A DNA stretch of 42,016 nt, taken from NCBI RefSeq assembly GCF_001485495.1, contig NZ_BCNF01000085.1:1-42016 (forward strand). The letters are read 5' to 3'. Below, one piece after another: positions 1 to 7,914 of this stretch. Position 1 is the stretch's first letter. Each line of letters starts with the position of its first letter. The stretch is from Gordonia desulfuricans NBRC 100010. GTDB taxonomy: Bacteria > Actinomycetota > Actinomycetes > Mycobacteriales > Mycobacteriaceae. The translations under genes and the position numbers were made by a program. A model generated the notes under the pieces. The model made no database searches. It was not told the origin of the DNA and saw nothing but the letters and a program-made list of their open reading frames with translations.

Positions 1-125
1 AACCACTAGCACCGGACATGTACGGCACACAGCGCCAAATCGTCGTCCGAAGATACGAATTCGGCGCCGTCGTAATCATTTTGGGGGACACCCAGAACGC
101 TTTCCTTCACACGTTCATACGACAG

Positions 126-160
126 AGGCCGGTGCGAGTGGATTCCACTCGCACCGGCCT
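126..160. terminator. Perfect 17-bp palindromic hairpin, likely bidirectional terminator
   Basis: Positions 126-142 are the exact reverse complement of 144-160, centred on T143, so a strong hairpin forms on either strand. It lies 27 nt beyond the stop codon of the minus-strand thioesterase gene. No T-run follows on either side, which is usual for actinobacterial terminators. An almost identical design occurs at 14055-14089. Confidence 0.7.
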
Positions 161-186
161 CGTGAACCGATCAGATGGTCAACCGA

Positions 187-843
187 TCACGGCTGTCCGG
201 GCTTCAGCGCGATGAACAGTGCATCGACGTCGGCACACAACCGGTCTCCGTCGTGCAACGTGCCCTTCACGAACGCCTTGCGACCGTCCAGGGTCTCGAC
301 CCAGGTGCGCATCTGTAGCGGCGTGTCCAGCGGGGTCAGTGACCGATAGCCGACGGTGAGGTAGGCCGTGCGTGTCACACCCTCCACCTTCAGCGCCGAC
401 GCCAGACCGCCCAGGTCGTCGAAGGCGACGGCGATGTGTCCACCGTGCGCGGCCTTGTTGCCGCCGAGATGGAACGGCCGGAAGGTGACGTCGGCGATCA
501 CGCCGTCCGGTCCGCCGTCGGTGACCACATAGGGCGGCAACGTCAGGTTGCCCCGCGACGGCAGGTCGATCCGCGTCCCCGAGGGCGTCTCCCACTCGTC
601 CACCTGAACCTTCGCGAGGTTCTCGTTGAGCGCCCGGACCTGCGCGATCATCGCCTCGGTGAGTTCCTCGGGCGGGCAGGCGTAGCGCGCCAGATCCATC
701 AGGCGCCGCAGTTCCTCGTTGAGCTCGCCATAGCGTGGGCCACCGCGCGTGGTCGAGATGTCGATCTGCGCCCGGAACCCGCCCTCATGCGGCGACGACG
801 CGTCCGCGGGGCGATCCCATTCTGAATGCGAGACTGGACTCAT
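187..843 (-). CDS. PaaI-family hotdog-fold thioesterase
   Basis: This 218-aa protein probably hydrolyses an acyl-CoA or aryl-CoA thioester in the cytoplasm. The C-terminal half has the hotdog pattern: a beta strand, then GGNKAAHGGHIAVAFDDLGG at about residues 127-146, where the HGG and the acidic residue of the following helix match the PaaI/THEM4 active-site region, then the strands around YLTVGYRSLTPLDTP. The N-terminal ~80 residues are a helical extension longer than in minimal PaaI proteins. The ATG start at 843 has only a weak ribosome site. The gene is followed by a strong hairpin and preceded 83 nt upstream by a small membrane-protein gene on the same strand. The substrate cannot be told from sequence. 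The nearby menaquinone genes make a DHNA-CoA-type role conceivable, but that is a guess. Confidence 0.8.
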   Translation of the reverse strand: MSPVSHSEWDRPADASSPHEGGFRAQIDISTTRGGPRYGELNEELRRLMDLARYACPPEELTEAMIAQVRALNENLAKVQVDEWETPSGTRIDLPSRGNLTLPPYVVTDGGPDGVIADVTFRPFHLGGNKAAHGGHIAVAFDDLGGLASALKVEGVTRTAYLTVGYRSLTPLDTPLQMRTWVETLDGRKAFVKGTLHDGDRLCADVDALFIALKPGQP

Positions 844-926
844 GTCCGCTACGCTATCGGCACCTCGACGGCACCGACCGGGCGAGGCCCACTTGGGCCG
901 GTCCTCGACCTGCTGGAAGCCGATGT

Positions 927-1112
927 TCAGCTGCTGTGTCGATGCGGCGATCCATTGTGGGTGCCCGACGTCGCGGGATGCCCCCGACGTGGTCGGCGCG
1001 GCCTCTCCTTACGGTCCCGTAGGGCGATCATCCGACCGAACACAAGCGCAACGACCACCGACAGCGCCACCCACACCACGAGGATGACCGCAACCGTTGC
1101 CCAAGTGCTCAC
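927..1112 (-). CDS. Small single-span membrane protein, unknown function
   Basis: A 61-aa protein starting GTG-AGC. Residues about 5-28 form one hydrophobic helix (TVAVILVVWVALSVVVALVF), followed by a strongly basic cytosolic-type segment (RDRKERPRRPRRG), so the tail is expected inside. A GGATGG sequence just before the GTG is a plausible ribosome site. I recognise no family. The gene lies between the thioesterase and FAD dehydrogenase genes on the same strand and could be co-transcribed with the thioesterase. The clear transmembrane segment plus positive-inside tail is the main reason to believe it is real. Confidence 0.5.
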   Translation of the reverse strand: MSTWATVAVILVVWVALSVVVALVFGRMIALRDRKERPRRPRRGHPATSGTHNGSPHRHSS

Positions 1113-1222
1113 CCATCCAGGATGCCAAACAAACGGACTCTTGACTCCGACGCGTCAGAACCTCCCCAGATCTTGCACAGCCGGCTGCCGGCGGGCACCG
1201 ACGATCCGATGGCAGTCAAACG

Positions 1223-3031
1223 TCACACCATGCGTGCCGCGGCCCGTCCCGCCTGCCGGCCCGAGAACAGGCATCCGCCGAGGAAGGTCCCCTCTAGGGC
1301 GCGGTAGCCGTGCACGCCACCACCGCCGAAACCCGATGCCTCGCCCACCGCGAGCAGCCCGTCGATCACCTTGCCGTCGGTCCCCATGACCCGTCCCGAC
1401 AGGTCGGTCTGCAAGCCGCCCAGGGTCTTTCGGGTGAGGATGTTCATCTTGACCGCGATCAGCGGCCCGGCCTGCGGGTCGAGGATCGGGTGCAGCGGCA
1501 CGGTCCGGATCAGGCTGTCGCCCAGATAGTCCAGCGACCGGCGGATTCCCCGGATCTGCGGATCGTTCGAGCGGGGATCGGCCGCCTCCCGATCCCGATG
1601 ACGGATCTGGCGTTCGAGTTCACCGGCGTCGACGAGCGACGATCCGGCGAGACGATTCATCTTGCCCACCAGCTCCGGCACGCTGCGGGCGGTCACGAAG
1701 TCGGGTCCACGGTCGAGGAAGGCCTGCACCGGTGCGGGCACGTCGTCGGTGGCCCGTTTCGCCAGATACAGCGGCAGATTCTTTGCCGTGAGTTCGGGAT
1801 TCTGCTCCGACCCCGACAACACGAATTCTTTCTCGATGATCCGCTTGTTAAGTACGAACCAGGAATAGCCGTATCCGGATTTCTGGATCAGTTCGAGCGT
1901 GCCGAGGGTGTCATAGCTCGGGATCCCCGGCGACGGGAACCGTTTCCCGGCCGCGTCGAACCACATCGACGACGGTGCGGCGAGCACCCGGATGCCGTGG
2001 GCCGGCCAGATCGGCGAGTGGTTGCGCAGACCTTCGGTGTAGTGCCACATGCGATCCCGGTTCACCAGCCGTGCACCGGCCTGTTCGGAGATGTCGAGCA
2101 TCCGGCCGTCGACGTGGGCGGGTACACCGGTCACCATGAACTCCGGCGGTGTGCCGAGCCGGGCGGGCCAGTTCTTGCGGACCGTGGCCTGGTTGCCGCC
2201 GATCCCGCCGGAGGCCACGATCACCAGCGGCGCATGCAGTTCGAAGTCGCCGGCGGGGGTGCGATTGCTGCGGTGGCCCCGCGGCGCGTCGTCGGCGGCC
2301 AGCACGGTACCGCGCACACCGGTGACCGCACCGCCGGAGGTGATCAGCTCGTCCACCTGATGCCGGTACCGAAATCGCACCAGCCCCTTGGCCTGCGCCT
2401 CACGGATGCGGCGGACGAAGGGTTCGACCACCCCGGGTCCGGTGCCGAGCGTCATGTGGAAGCGCGGCACCGTGTTACCCGGACGCCCCACCCGGCCGTC
2501 GCCACGTTCGGCCCAGCCCACCACCGGGATCCACGCCATCCCCATCCCCGCCAGCCAGGCGCGTTTCTCCCCGGCGGCGAAGTGCAGGTACGCCTCGGCC
2601 CACTGTCGCGCCCAGAAGTCTTCTCCGCCTGGCTGATTCGGTCCGCGATCGAATCCTGCGGTGGCAAACCAGTCGCGGCGGGCGCGGTCATGGCTGTCGC
2701 GGACACCCATCAGCCGCTGTTCCGGCGAGTCCACGAAGAACAGACCACCCAGGCTCCAATGTGCCTGTCCGCCAAGGTTCTCGCCCGACTCCTGGTCGAC
2801 GATGATCACCCTCTTGCGGGCGTCGGCGAGCTCGCAGGCGGCCACCAGACCCGACAATCCGTGGCCGACGACGATGACGTCGGCGTCGTGCCTCGACCCG
2901 CCCGTCCCCGGCGCGGCCGATGCCGGTCCGGTCCCGGATGTCCCCAGCAGGGCTCCGGCCGCCGCCGCGGTGACACCGCCGGCCAGCAGCGCCTGGCGGC
3001 GGGTGACAGAGAAATGCCGGTCTTCACGCAC
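1223..3031 (-). CDS. Tat-exported FAD-binding dehydrogenase (KstD/fumarate-reductase-like)
   Basis: A 602-aa flavoprotein oxidoreductase. Starting at GTG 3031, preceded by GAGGGG six bases upstream, gives a clean Tat signal: VTRRQALLAGG, a hydrophobic Ala-rich stretch, then ASAAP. The ORF can be extended to 3124, but that would put coding sequence over the palindromes at 3096-3133. The mature part opens with the FAD dinucleotide motif DVIVVGHGLSGLVAACELA, followed by the VDQ(E) strand and the conserved GGQAHWSLGG. The C-terminus has the second FAD contact (GLLAVGEASGFGGGGVHG, then ALEGTFLGGCLFSGR). The layout matches the large FAD-binding dehydrogenases related to 3-ketosteroid delta-1-dehydrogenase and fumarate reductase flavoproteins (COG3573 type). 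Substrate unknown. It lies directly downstream of a TetR gene on the same strand and is probably its target. Confidence 0.85.
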   Translation of the reverse strand: MREDRHFSVTRRQALLAGGVTAAAAGALLGTSGTGPASAAPGTGGSRHDADVIVVGHGLSGLVAACELADARKRVIIVDQESGENLGGQAHWSLGGLFFVDSPEQRLMGVRDSHDRARRDWFATAGFDRGPNQPGGEDFWARQWAEAYLHFAAGEKRAWLAGMGMAWIPVVGWAERGDGRVGRPGNTVPRFHMTLGTGPGVVEPFVRRIREAQAKGLVRFRYRHQVDELITSGGAVTGVRGTVLAADDAPRGHRSNRTPAGDFELHAPLVIVASGGIGGNQATVRKNWPARLGTPPEFMVTGVPAHVDGRMLDISEQAGARLVNRDRMWHYTEGLRNHSPIWPAHGIRVLAAPSSMWFDAAGKRFPSPGIPSYDTLGTLELIQKSGYGYSWFVLNKRIIEKEFVLSGSEQNPELTAKNLPLYLAKRATDDVPAPVQAFLDRGPDFVTARSVPELVGKMNRLAGSSLVDAGELERQIRHRDREAADPRSNDPQIRGIRRSLDYLGDSLIRTVPLHPILDPQAGPLIAVKMNILTRKTLGGLQTDLSGRVMGTDGKVIDGLLAVGEASGFGGGGVHGYRALEGTFLGGCLFSGRQAGRAAARMV

Positions 3032-3095
3032 GTCGAACCCCTCGATCGCAGCGATCGGCACGGGAGACCCCCGCACCACATCGCCTTCCTCCCCT

Positions 3096-3133
3096 ATACG
3101 GATACAGAACCGTATCGGATACATTGGTGTATC
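3096..3133. promoter_or_regulatory. Two overlapping inverted repeats, probable TetR operator
   Basis: Between the TetR stop and the FAD dehydrogenase start are ATACGG-N8-CCGTAT (3096-3115) and GATACA-TTGG-TGTATC (3118-3133). Both contain the heptamer GGATACA (3100-3106 and 3117-3123), which appears a third time at 3820-3826 in the gap between the TetR gene and menB. Shared half-sites at both promoters fit an autoregulated TetR repressor. Inference from pattern only. Confidence 0.55.
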
Positions 3134-3148
3134 GCCAGAGGTCGAGGG

Positions 3149-3811
3149 CTATTTTCTGTCGGTTTCTCGCATGGCCGCAGGCGACCCGCGCTCGGCGACG
3201 TCGCTGTAGGCGAGCACCACATGCCGGAACAGATCGGCCCGCCGACGCAGCGCCGGGCCGAGATCGTCGTCGAGCAGGACCTGCATCATGGTGCCGTCGT
3301 GGACGGCGATGATGGCCTGTACGAAGGCATCCGGGTCCGGGATGACCCGGCCGAGATAGCCGAGCAACTCCACCACCATCGGCAGCAGGGCGTCGGCGAT
3401 CGCCGCCTCGCGCTGCGCGATCACCGTCCGCAACGCCGGGTCGCGGAGCGCATGCGCGGTGAACTCGGCGCTGATCCCGAACCAGCGGGCATCGATCGGC
3501 ACCATCGCCAGGATCTGCTCGACGACGTCGTCGACACCGACGGGTTCGGACACCGCCGCCTGTTCGAGCGCGGTGCCGATGGCCCCGATCATCGCCGCCG
3601 ACCGGTCCTCCCACATCGCCAGGAACAGCTCCTCGAGCGACCCGAAGTTGGAGTAGAAGGCGCCTCGGGTGAAGCCCGCACGCTCGACGATCTTCTCCAC
3701 CGAGGCCGATCCGTAGCCGAGTTCGGCAAACACCTCGAACGAGGCATCGAGGAGGCGGCGACGCGTCTGTCCCCGTCGTCTGGTCCCCCGGGCGGGACCC
3801 TCCTCTCCCAT
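3149..3811 (-). CDS. TetR/AcrR-family transcriptional regulator
   Basis: A 220-aa repressor-type protein. The N-terminal helix-turn-helix is typical: RRRLLDASFEVFAELGYGSASVEKIVERAGFT then RGAFYSNFGSLEELFLAMWE at about residues 17-68, including the YSNFGSKEEL-like signature. The C-terminal helical half is the ligand-binding domain; its effector is unknown. The start at ATG 3811 gives a normal-length protein, while the longer ORF runs back across menB. It is transcribed away from menB with only 43 bp between them, and towards the FAD dehydrogenase, whose promoter holds the palindromes at 3096-3133. It therefore probably controls the dehydrogenase and itself. Confidence 0.9.
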   Translation of the reverse strand: MGEEGPARGTRRRGQTRRRLLDASFEVFAELGYGSASVEKIVERAGFTRGAFYSNFGSLEELFLAMWEDRSAAMIGAIGTALEQAAVSEPVGVDDVVEQILAMVPIDARWFGISAEFTAHALRDPALRTVIAQREAAIADALLPMVVELLGYLGRVIPDPDAFVQAIIAVHDGTMMQVLLDDDLGPALRRRADLFRHVVLAYSDVAERGSPAAMRETDRK

Positions 3812-3854
3812 GCGTTGGAGGATACAACCGGCCGGCCCGACTAGGCTCTGACCC

Positions 3855-4814
3855 ATGAGTTCCGCAGCGACTGAGCAGCCGTTCGATCCCGCCCAATGGG
3901 CCCCGGTTCCCGGGTTCGCAGACCTCACCGACATCACCTATCACCGGCACGTCGGCGAGGGTCGGGCCAATGGCATCGTGCGCATCGCCTTCGACCGCCC
4001 CGAGATCCGTAACGCCTTCCGTCCGCATTCGGTCGACGAGCTGTACCGCACCCTCGACCACGCGCGCCGTTCCCCCGACATCGGCACCATCCTGCTGACC
4101 GGTAACGGACCGAGCCCCAAGGACGGCGGCTGGGCCTTCTGCAGCGGCGGCGACCAGCGCATCCGCGGACGTTCCGGCTACCAGTACGCCACCTCCCACG
4201 ACTCCGACGTGACCGCCGCCGGCGCCGGCGGCGTGGACGAGGCCCGCGCGAAGGCCGAGGGCGGCCGGCTGCACATCCTCGAGGTGCAGCGCCTGATCCG
4301 CACCATGCCCAAGGTGGTCATCGCCGTGGTCAACGGCTGGGCGGCCGGTGGCGGACACTCCCTGCACGCGGTCTGCGACCTCACCCTCGCCTCGCGGGAG
4401 CATGCACGTTTCAAGCAGACCGACGCCGATGTGGGTTCCTTCGACGCCGGCTACGGCAGCGCCTACCTCGCCAAGCAGGTCGGCCAGAAGTTCGCCCGCG
4501 AGATCTTCTTCCTCGGCGAGGCCTACGACGCCGAGACGATGCACCGGATGGGTGCGGTCAACCGGGTCGTCGACCATGCCCAGCTGGAGCAGACCGCGAT
4601 CGAGTGGGCCCGCAAGATCAACGGCAAATCGCCTACCGCACAACGGATGCTGAAGTTCGCCTTCAACCTCACCGACGACGGGCTGATGGGTCAGCAGGTG
4701 TTCGCCGGGGAGGCCACCCGCCTGGCGTACATGACCGACGAGGCCGTCGAGGGCCGTGACGCCTTCCTGCAGAAGCGCGATCCCGACTGGGACGCCTATC
4801 CCTACTACTACTGA
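3855..4814 (+). CDS. menB: 1,4-dihydroxy-2-naphthoyl-CoA synthase (MenB)
   Basis: A 319-aa crotonase-fold enzyme that closes the second ring of menaquinone by turning o-succinylbenzoyl-CoA into 1,4-dihydroxy-2-naphthoyl-CoA. Diagnostic pieces are CSGGDQRIRGRSGYQY (residues about 96-111, first oxyanion-hole glycine and flexible loop), NGWAAGGGHSLHAVCDLTLA (about 160-179), and FKQTDADVGSFDAGYGSAYL, which carries the catalytic Asp and the MenB-specific GSFDAGYGS. The C-terminal tail WDAYPYYY is also typical. Length matches the mycobacterial enzyme (about 314 aa). The start ATG 3855 is 43 bp from the divergent TetR gene. menE, the preceding pathway step, lies 5.5 kb away on the same strand. Confidence 0.97.
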   Translation: MSSAATEQPFDPAQWAPVPGFADLTDITYHRHVGEGRANGIVRIAFDRPEIRNAFRPHSVDELYRTLDHARRSPDIGTILLTGNGPSPKDGGWAFCSGGDQRIRGRSGYQYATSHDSDVTAAGAGGVDEARAKAEGGRLHILEVQRLIRTMPKVVIAVVNGWAAGGGHSLHAVCDLTLASREHARFKQTDADVGSFDAGYGSAYLAKQVGQKFAREIFFLGEAYDAETMHRMGAVNRVVDHAQLEQTAIEWARKINGKSPTAQRMLKFAFNLTDDGLMGQQVFAGEATRLAYMTDEAVEGRDAFLQKRDPDWDAYPYYY

Positions 4815-4815
4815 C

Positions 4816-5412
4816 GTGCCCGGTCCGTCGACGGCCCGCCGACGATGGCGGCGGGCCGGACTGATCGTCGCGGTGGCCGCACTCGTGGCCACCGCCGCCT
4901 TCTACGGCCTCGGCTACCAGCTGTTCTACCGTGACCACTCCGATCCGTTACGTCACGCCGACGCCATCGTGGTCCTCGGTGGAGAGCACGACGGGCGCGA
5001 GGACTACGGCCTGCAGCTCGCCCGGGAGGGCTATGCGAGCACCGTGGTCATCTCCAATCCCTATCTCGACGATCACAGCAAGTCGAACACCCAACTGATG
5101 CAACGGGTCTGCTCGGCGGGCACCGACACCATCGAGGTGATCTGCTTCGACCCCGACCCATCGACCACCCGCGGTGAGGCGATGAAGGTCCAGCAGCTGG
5201 CCGAGGAGCGCGGCTGGACATCGGTGATCGTGGTCAGCTGGCGCTATCACCTGGTTCGCGCGCGCTACATCTTCGGTCAGTGCTTCGACGGCGACGTCGT
5301 CATGCGGGCCGTCCCGCGGACCTACCCGTCGTCGTTCGCGTTCTGGTCACACGTCTACGCCTATCAGTACGGTGGCCTGGTCAAGGCCGCGGTCCTCGGA
5401 TGCGACAAGTGA
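4816..5412 (+). CDS. SanA/YdcF-type (DUF218) membrane-anchored protein
   Basis: A 198-aa protein with one N-terminal transmembrane helix (about residues 15-36) and a DUF218 domain: HADAIVVLGG at the first strand, a GLQLAREGYA helix, VVISNPY, the conserved TTRGEAMKVQQLAEERGW segment and VVSWRYHLVRARYIF. DUF218 proteins of the SanA/YdcF group are linked to envelope integrity, but the enzymatic activity is uncertain. GTG 4816 lies 1 nt after the menB stop, implying translational coupling; a longer frame would overlap menB and add no domain. The protein ends 57 nt before the convergent EAL gene. Confidence 0.85.
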   Translation: MPGPSTARRRWRRAGLIVAVAALVATAAFYGLGYQLFYRDHSDPLRHADAIVVLGGEHDGREDYGLQLAREGYASTVVISNPYLDDHSKSNTQLMQRVCSAGTDTIEVICFDPDPSTTRGEAMKVQQLAEERGWTSVIVVSWRYHLVRARYIFGQCFDGDVVMRAVPRTYPSSFAFWSHVYAYQYGGLVKAAVLGCDK

Positions 5413-5468
5413 TCGGCCCGGACATGGAGGCGGCGCAACGGTTCTCGCCGGTCAGCCCACCACGCCGG

Positions 5469-6677
5469 TCAGTCGGTAGCGCCGGTCAGCGGGGCAGGCC
5501 TGCCGAGTAGATACCCCTGCCCCAGGTCGAAGCCGAGCGCATCGACACGTGTGAGCGTCTCCTCGTTCTCGATCCCCTCGGCGACCAGCGTCGCGCCGAC
5601 GCCGCGTGCGATGCCGCAGATCGCCCGCACCACCGCGTTCGCTGTGCCACCGGCGCCGAGCGCCGAGATCAGCGACCGGTCCACCTTGAGCACATCCACC
5701 GGCAGGTCGAACACGTAACGCAGCGCAGAGAATCCCGCACCGAGATCATCGATGCAGATCGTGCACCCGAGATCGTGGAGATCGCCGATGACCGCCGCCG
5801 TCTGCCCGTCGGCGGTGATCACCTGGGTCTCGCCCAGCTCGATCCAGACATTCGCCGGGTTCACCCCGTGCCGCCGGAGCACACCGGCCAGGTGCGGGTC
5901 GTTCCCCTCCGCGACGAGTTCCTGGATCGACATGTTGATCGTGACGAAGGCGTCGTCGCCGTACCGCGGGATGATGACCTCGGCGAGGTCGGCGATCGCG
6001 CGTTCGGTGGTGTGGCGTCCGATCGGCACGATCATCGACGTCTGTTCGGCCACCTCCAGAAAGTCCGCGGGCAACCGCAGGCCGTCATCGGTGGACCACC
6101 GCATCAACGACTCGAACCCGACGATGCGCCGATCCCCGAGCTCGACGATCGGCTGATGGTGGACGACGAACTCGTCCTCGCCGGCGGCGGCCAGGCGGCT
6201 CGCCACCGTCACCGCGGCCGCCACCCGCTCGAGGGTCTGCACATCGGCGAACACGGTGCTGCGATGCGCACCGATCGCCTCACCCAGTGCGGCGTCGGCC
6301 AGGCGGATCAGCCGGTCGACCGGCAATCCGGGAAGGTCGGCGACCCGCGCCACCCCGGCCGCGACCGGCAAGGAGGCGGTCGACGCCCCCAGGCGGGCAA
6401 GGACTCTCGGTCTCCTGACGTACGACGACACCGGCTGGTCGTCCAGACCGGTGTCGCTGTCGAGGAACACCAGCCAGTCCAGATCACCACGGCGTCGTAC
6501 CCGGACATCGGGGCACGCACCGACCAGGGCGATCAGGGCTTCGGCCCGTCCGATCGTCTCCGACCGCTCGTAGGCGACGGTGGCCTGCCGGTACGGGTCG
6601 AATGCGAGCGCGAGGACGACGGCAGGGTCCGAGTGGCTCTCACACAAGCTCGGCCAGCTGACCCATGTCCTCGACAC
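5469..6677 (-). CDS. EAL-domain cyclic di-GMP phosphodiesterase with degenerate N-terminal region
   Basis: A 402-aa protein. Residues about 150-400 are a complete EAL domain: FVVHHQPIVELGDRRIVGFE then SLMRW (ESL in place of EAL, a common active variant), FVTINMSIQEL (Asn ligand), WIELGETQ (Glu), CIDDLGAGFSALRYVFDLPV (Asp pair), LKVDRSLI (Lys), LVAEGIEN (Glu) and GQGYLLGRP (Gln). All expected metal and catalytic positions are present, so it is predicted to cleave c-di-GMP. Residues 1-150 look like a worn GGDEF-type domain with no GGDEF signature. No transmembrane segment is seen. The 5' end is uncertain: GTG 6677 overlaps the upstream oxidoreductase by 38 nt, and TTG 6647 is an alternative with an 8-nt overlap. 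Either way the two genes are probably coupled. Confidence 0.85.
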   Translation of the reverse strand: MSRTWVSWPSLCESHSDPAVVLALAFDPYRQATVAYERSETIGRAEALIALVGACPDVRVRRRGDLDWLVFLDSDTGLDDQPVSSYVRRPRVLARLGASTASLPVAAGVARVADLPGLPVDRLIRLADAALGEAIGAHRSTVFADVQTLERVAAAVTVASRLAAAGEDEFVVHHQPIVELGDRRIVGFESLMRWSTDDGLRLPADFLEVAEQTSMIVPIGRHTTERAIADLAEVIIPRYGDDAFVTINMSIQELVAEGNDPHLAGVLRRHGVNPANVWIELGETQVITADGQTAAVIGDLHDLGCTICIDDLGAGFSALRYVFDLPVDVLKVDRSLISALGAGGTANAVVRAICGIARGVGATLVAEGIENEETLTRVDALGFDLGQGYLLGRPAPLTGATD

Positions 6678-7698
6678 GTTCGGCGTGGGTGGGTGCCACC
6701 GGCGAGGCGAGCATGACGGTGACGCCGGCGCCGCGGAATGCCTCGACGCGTTCGGCCACCAGGGACACCGGTCCGATCAGGCTCATCGCCCGCACCAGGT
6801 CCTCGGGCACCGCGGCGGCGGCCTCGGCCTTCTTGCCGTCGAGGTAGAGGTCCTGGATCAGCTTGGCCTCGTCGGCGTAGCCGTAGCGGACGGCGAGGGT
6901 GTTGTAGAAGTTCTTGCCGCGCGCACCCATGCCGCCGATGTAGAGCGCCGCGTGGTGGCGGACCAGCTGCAGGGCGTTCTCGATCTGGTCGGCGTCCTCG
7001 GTGATCAGCGCCGACGCCTGCACGACGATGCCCAGCTCGCCGAGTGCCGGATCACGCTTGGCGCGGCCCGCGGCCAGTGCCGGACCGAAGGCGGCGTCGA
7101 CGTACTCGGGATGGAACAGGAACGGCTGGAACTCCTCGAACATCTCCGCGGCGAGTTCGGTGTTCTTGGGACCGATCGCGGCCAGCAGCATCGGGATACG
7201 GTCGCGCACCGGGTGATTGATGATCTTGAGGGCCTTGCCCAGGCCGGTGCCGCCGTTCTCCTCGGTGAGCGGCAGGGTGTAGTGACGCCCCTGGTACTCG
7301 CTCTTCTCACGGCGCCAGATCTTGCGGCAGATGTCGGCGTTCTCGCGGGCACGGCCCACCGGGTAGTCGTACTTGACGCCGTGGAAGCCCTCGATGACCT
7401 GCGGGCCCGAGGCGCCGATGCCGAGGATGAAGCGGCCGCCGGAGATGTAGTCGAGCCCGGCGGCGGTCATCGCCAGATTCGTGGGGGTGCGTGAGTACAT
7501 CGGCAGGATGCCGGTCTGCAGTTCCATCTTCTCGGTGCGGGCGGCGATGTAGCCGAGCTGGCTCACCGCGTCGAAGCTGTAGGCCTCGGGCACCGTGACT
7601 CTCCCCACACCCGCAGCCTCGAAATCGGCGAGATTGTCGATGGTCTCGCGGAAGTCGCCCGCGTAGTTGATCGGCATGCCCAACGTCATCGATGTCAT
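6640..7698 (-). CDS. LLM-class F420-dependent oxidoreductase
   Basis: A TIM-barrel luciferase-like monooxygenase-family protein (352 aa from ATG 7698; a GTG at 7716 would add six residues). Typical features are the N-terminal barrel strand MTLGMPINYAGDF, VTVPEAYSFDAVSQLGYIAA, TGILPMYSRTPTNLAMTAAG, SGGRFILGIGASGPQVIEGF and the PMLLAAIGPKNTELAAE segment. In mycolata, members of this class with these motifs normally use coenzyme F420. The substrate is not predictable. GGAAG about 11 nt upstream of 7698 supports that start. The gene overlaps the EAL gene downstream and faces away from pitA across a 216-bp regulatory gap. Confidence 0.88.
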   Translation of the reverse strand: MTSMTLGMPINYAGDFRETIDNLADFEAAGVGRVTVPEAYSFDAVSQLGYIAARTEKMELQTGILPMYSRTPTNLAMTAAGLDYISGGRFILGIGASGPQVIEGFHGVKYDYPVGRARENADICRKIWRREKSEYQGRHYTLPLTEENGGTGLGKALKIINHPVRDRIPMLLAAIGPKNTELAAEMFEEFQPFLFHPEYVDAAFGPALAAGRAKRDPALGELGIVVQASALITEDADQIENALQLVRHHAALYIGGMGARGKNFYNTLAVRYGYADEAKLIQDLYLDGKKAEAAAAVPEDLVRAMSLIGPVSLVAERVEAFRGAGVTVMLASPVAPTHAERVEDMGQLAELV

Positions 7699-7781
7699 GG
7701 ACGCGGATTCTTCCACACGAAATCACCCCCTGGGCAGGACTTTCCGAGCGCTCGTTCCACTCCCTCCTCGATAGACACCGA

Positions 7782-7815
7782 GAGTCACCGAAGTGAACAC
7801 TTGGTGAACTTGACT
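7782..7815 (+). promoter_or_regulatory. Pho-box-like direct repeat upstream of pitA
   Basis: GTGAAC occurs at 7793-7798 and again at 7804-7809, exactly 11 bp apart. Read on the minus strand it is two adjacent GTTCAC half-sites, the pattern known for Streptomyces PhoP and mycobacterial RegX3 phosphate-response sites. It lies about 105 bp before the phosphate transporter gene, the expected target. A near-identical 19-nt sequence recurs at 40842-40860. Confidence 0.55.
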
Positions 7816-7914
7816 CACGGGGAGGAAAACGGCGAGGTCACGGACTGATTCATCCGCGATTTCGGGGCTCCGAAGTTTAGGAAAATCGACCTCCGGGCAA
7901 GCATGATTGTCCCC

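Noticed and set aside
6-110. Minus-strand frame from GTG 110 to TAG 6 (34 codons) at the window edge, possible small peptide gene
   Set aside because: It lacks a ribosome site, its codon use is not clearly coding, no family is recognised and the window ends there. It may be a gene remnant, but I cannot support it.
18-215. Plus-strand open frame crossing the hairpin at 126-160
   Set aside because: It runs through the terminator and into the 3' end of the thioesterase gene, with no ribosome site or domain.
1180-1192. GCCGGC-T-GCCGGC palindrome downstream of the FAD dehydrogenase
   Set aside because: A 6-bp stem with a single centre base and no T-run is too common in high-GC DNA to call a terminator.
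1310-3844. Very long plus-strand open frame (844 codons) opposite the FAD dehydrogenase and TetR genes
   Set aside because: It is an antisense shadow of GC-rich coding DNA: Arg/His/Gly-rich with no domain, while the minus strand encodes clear enzymes.
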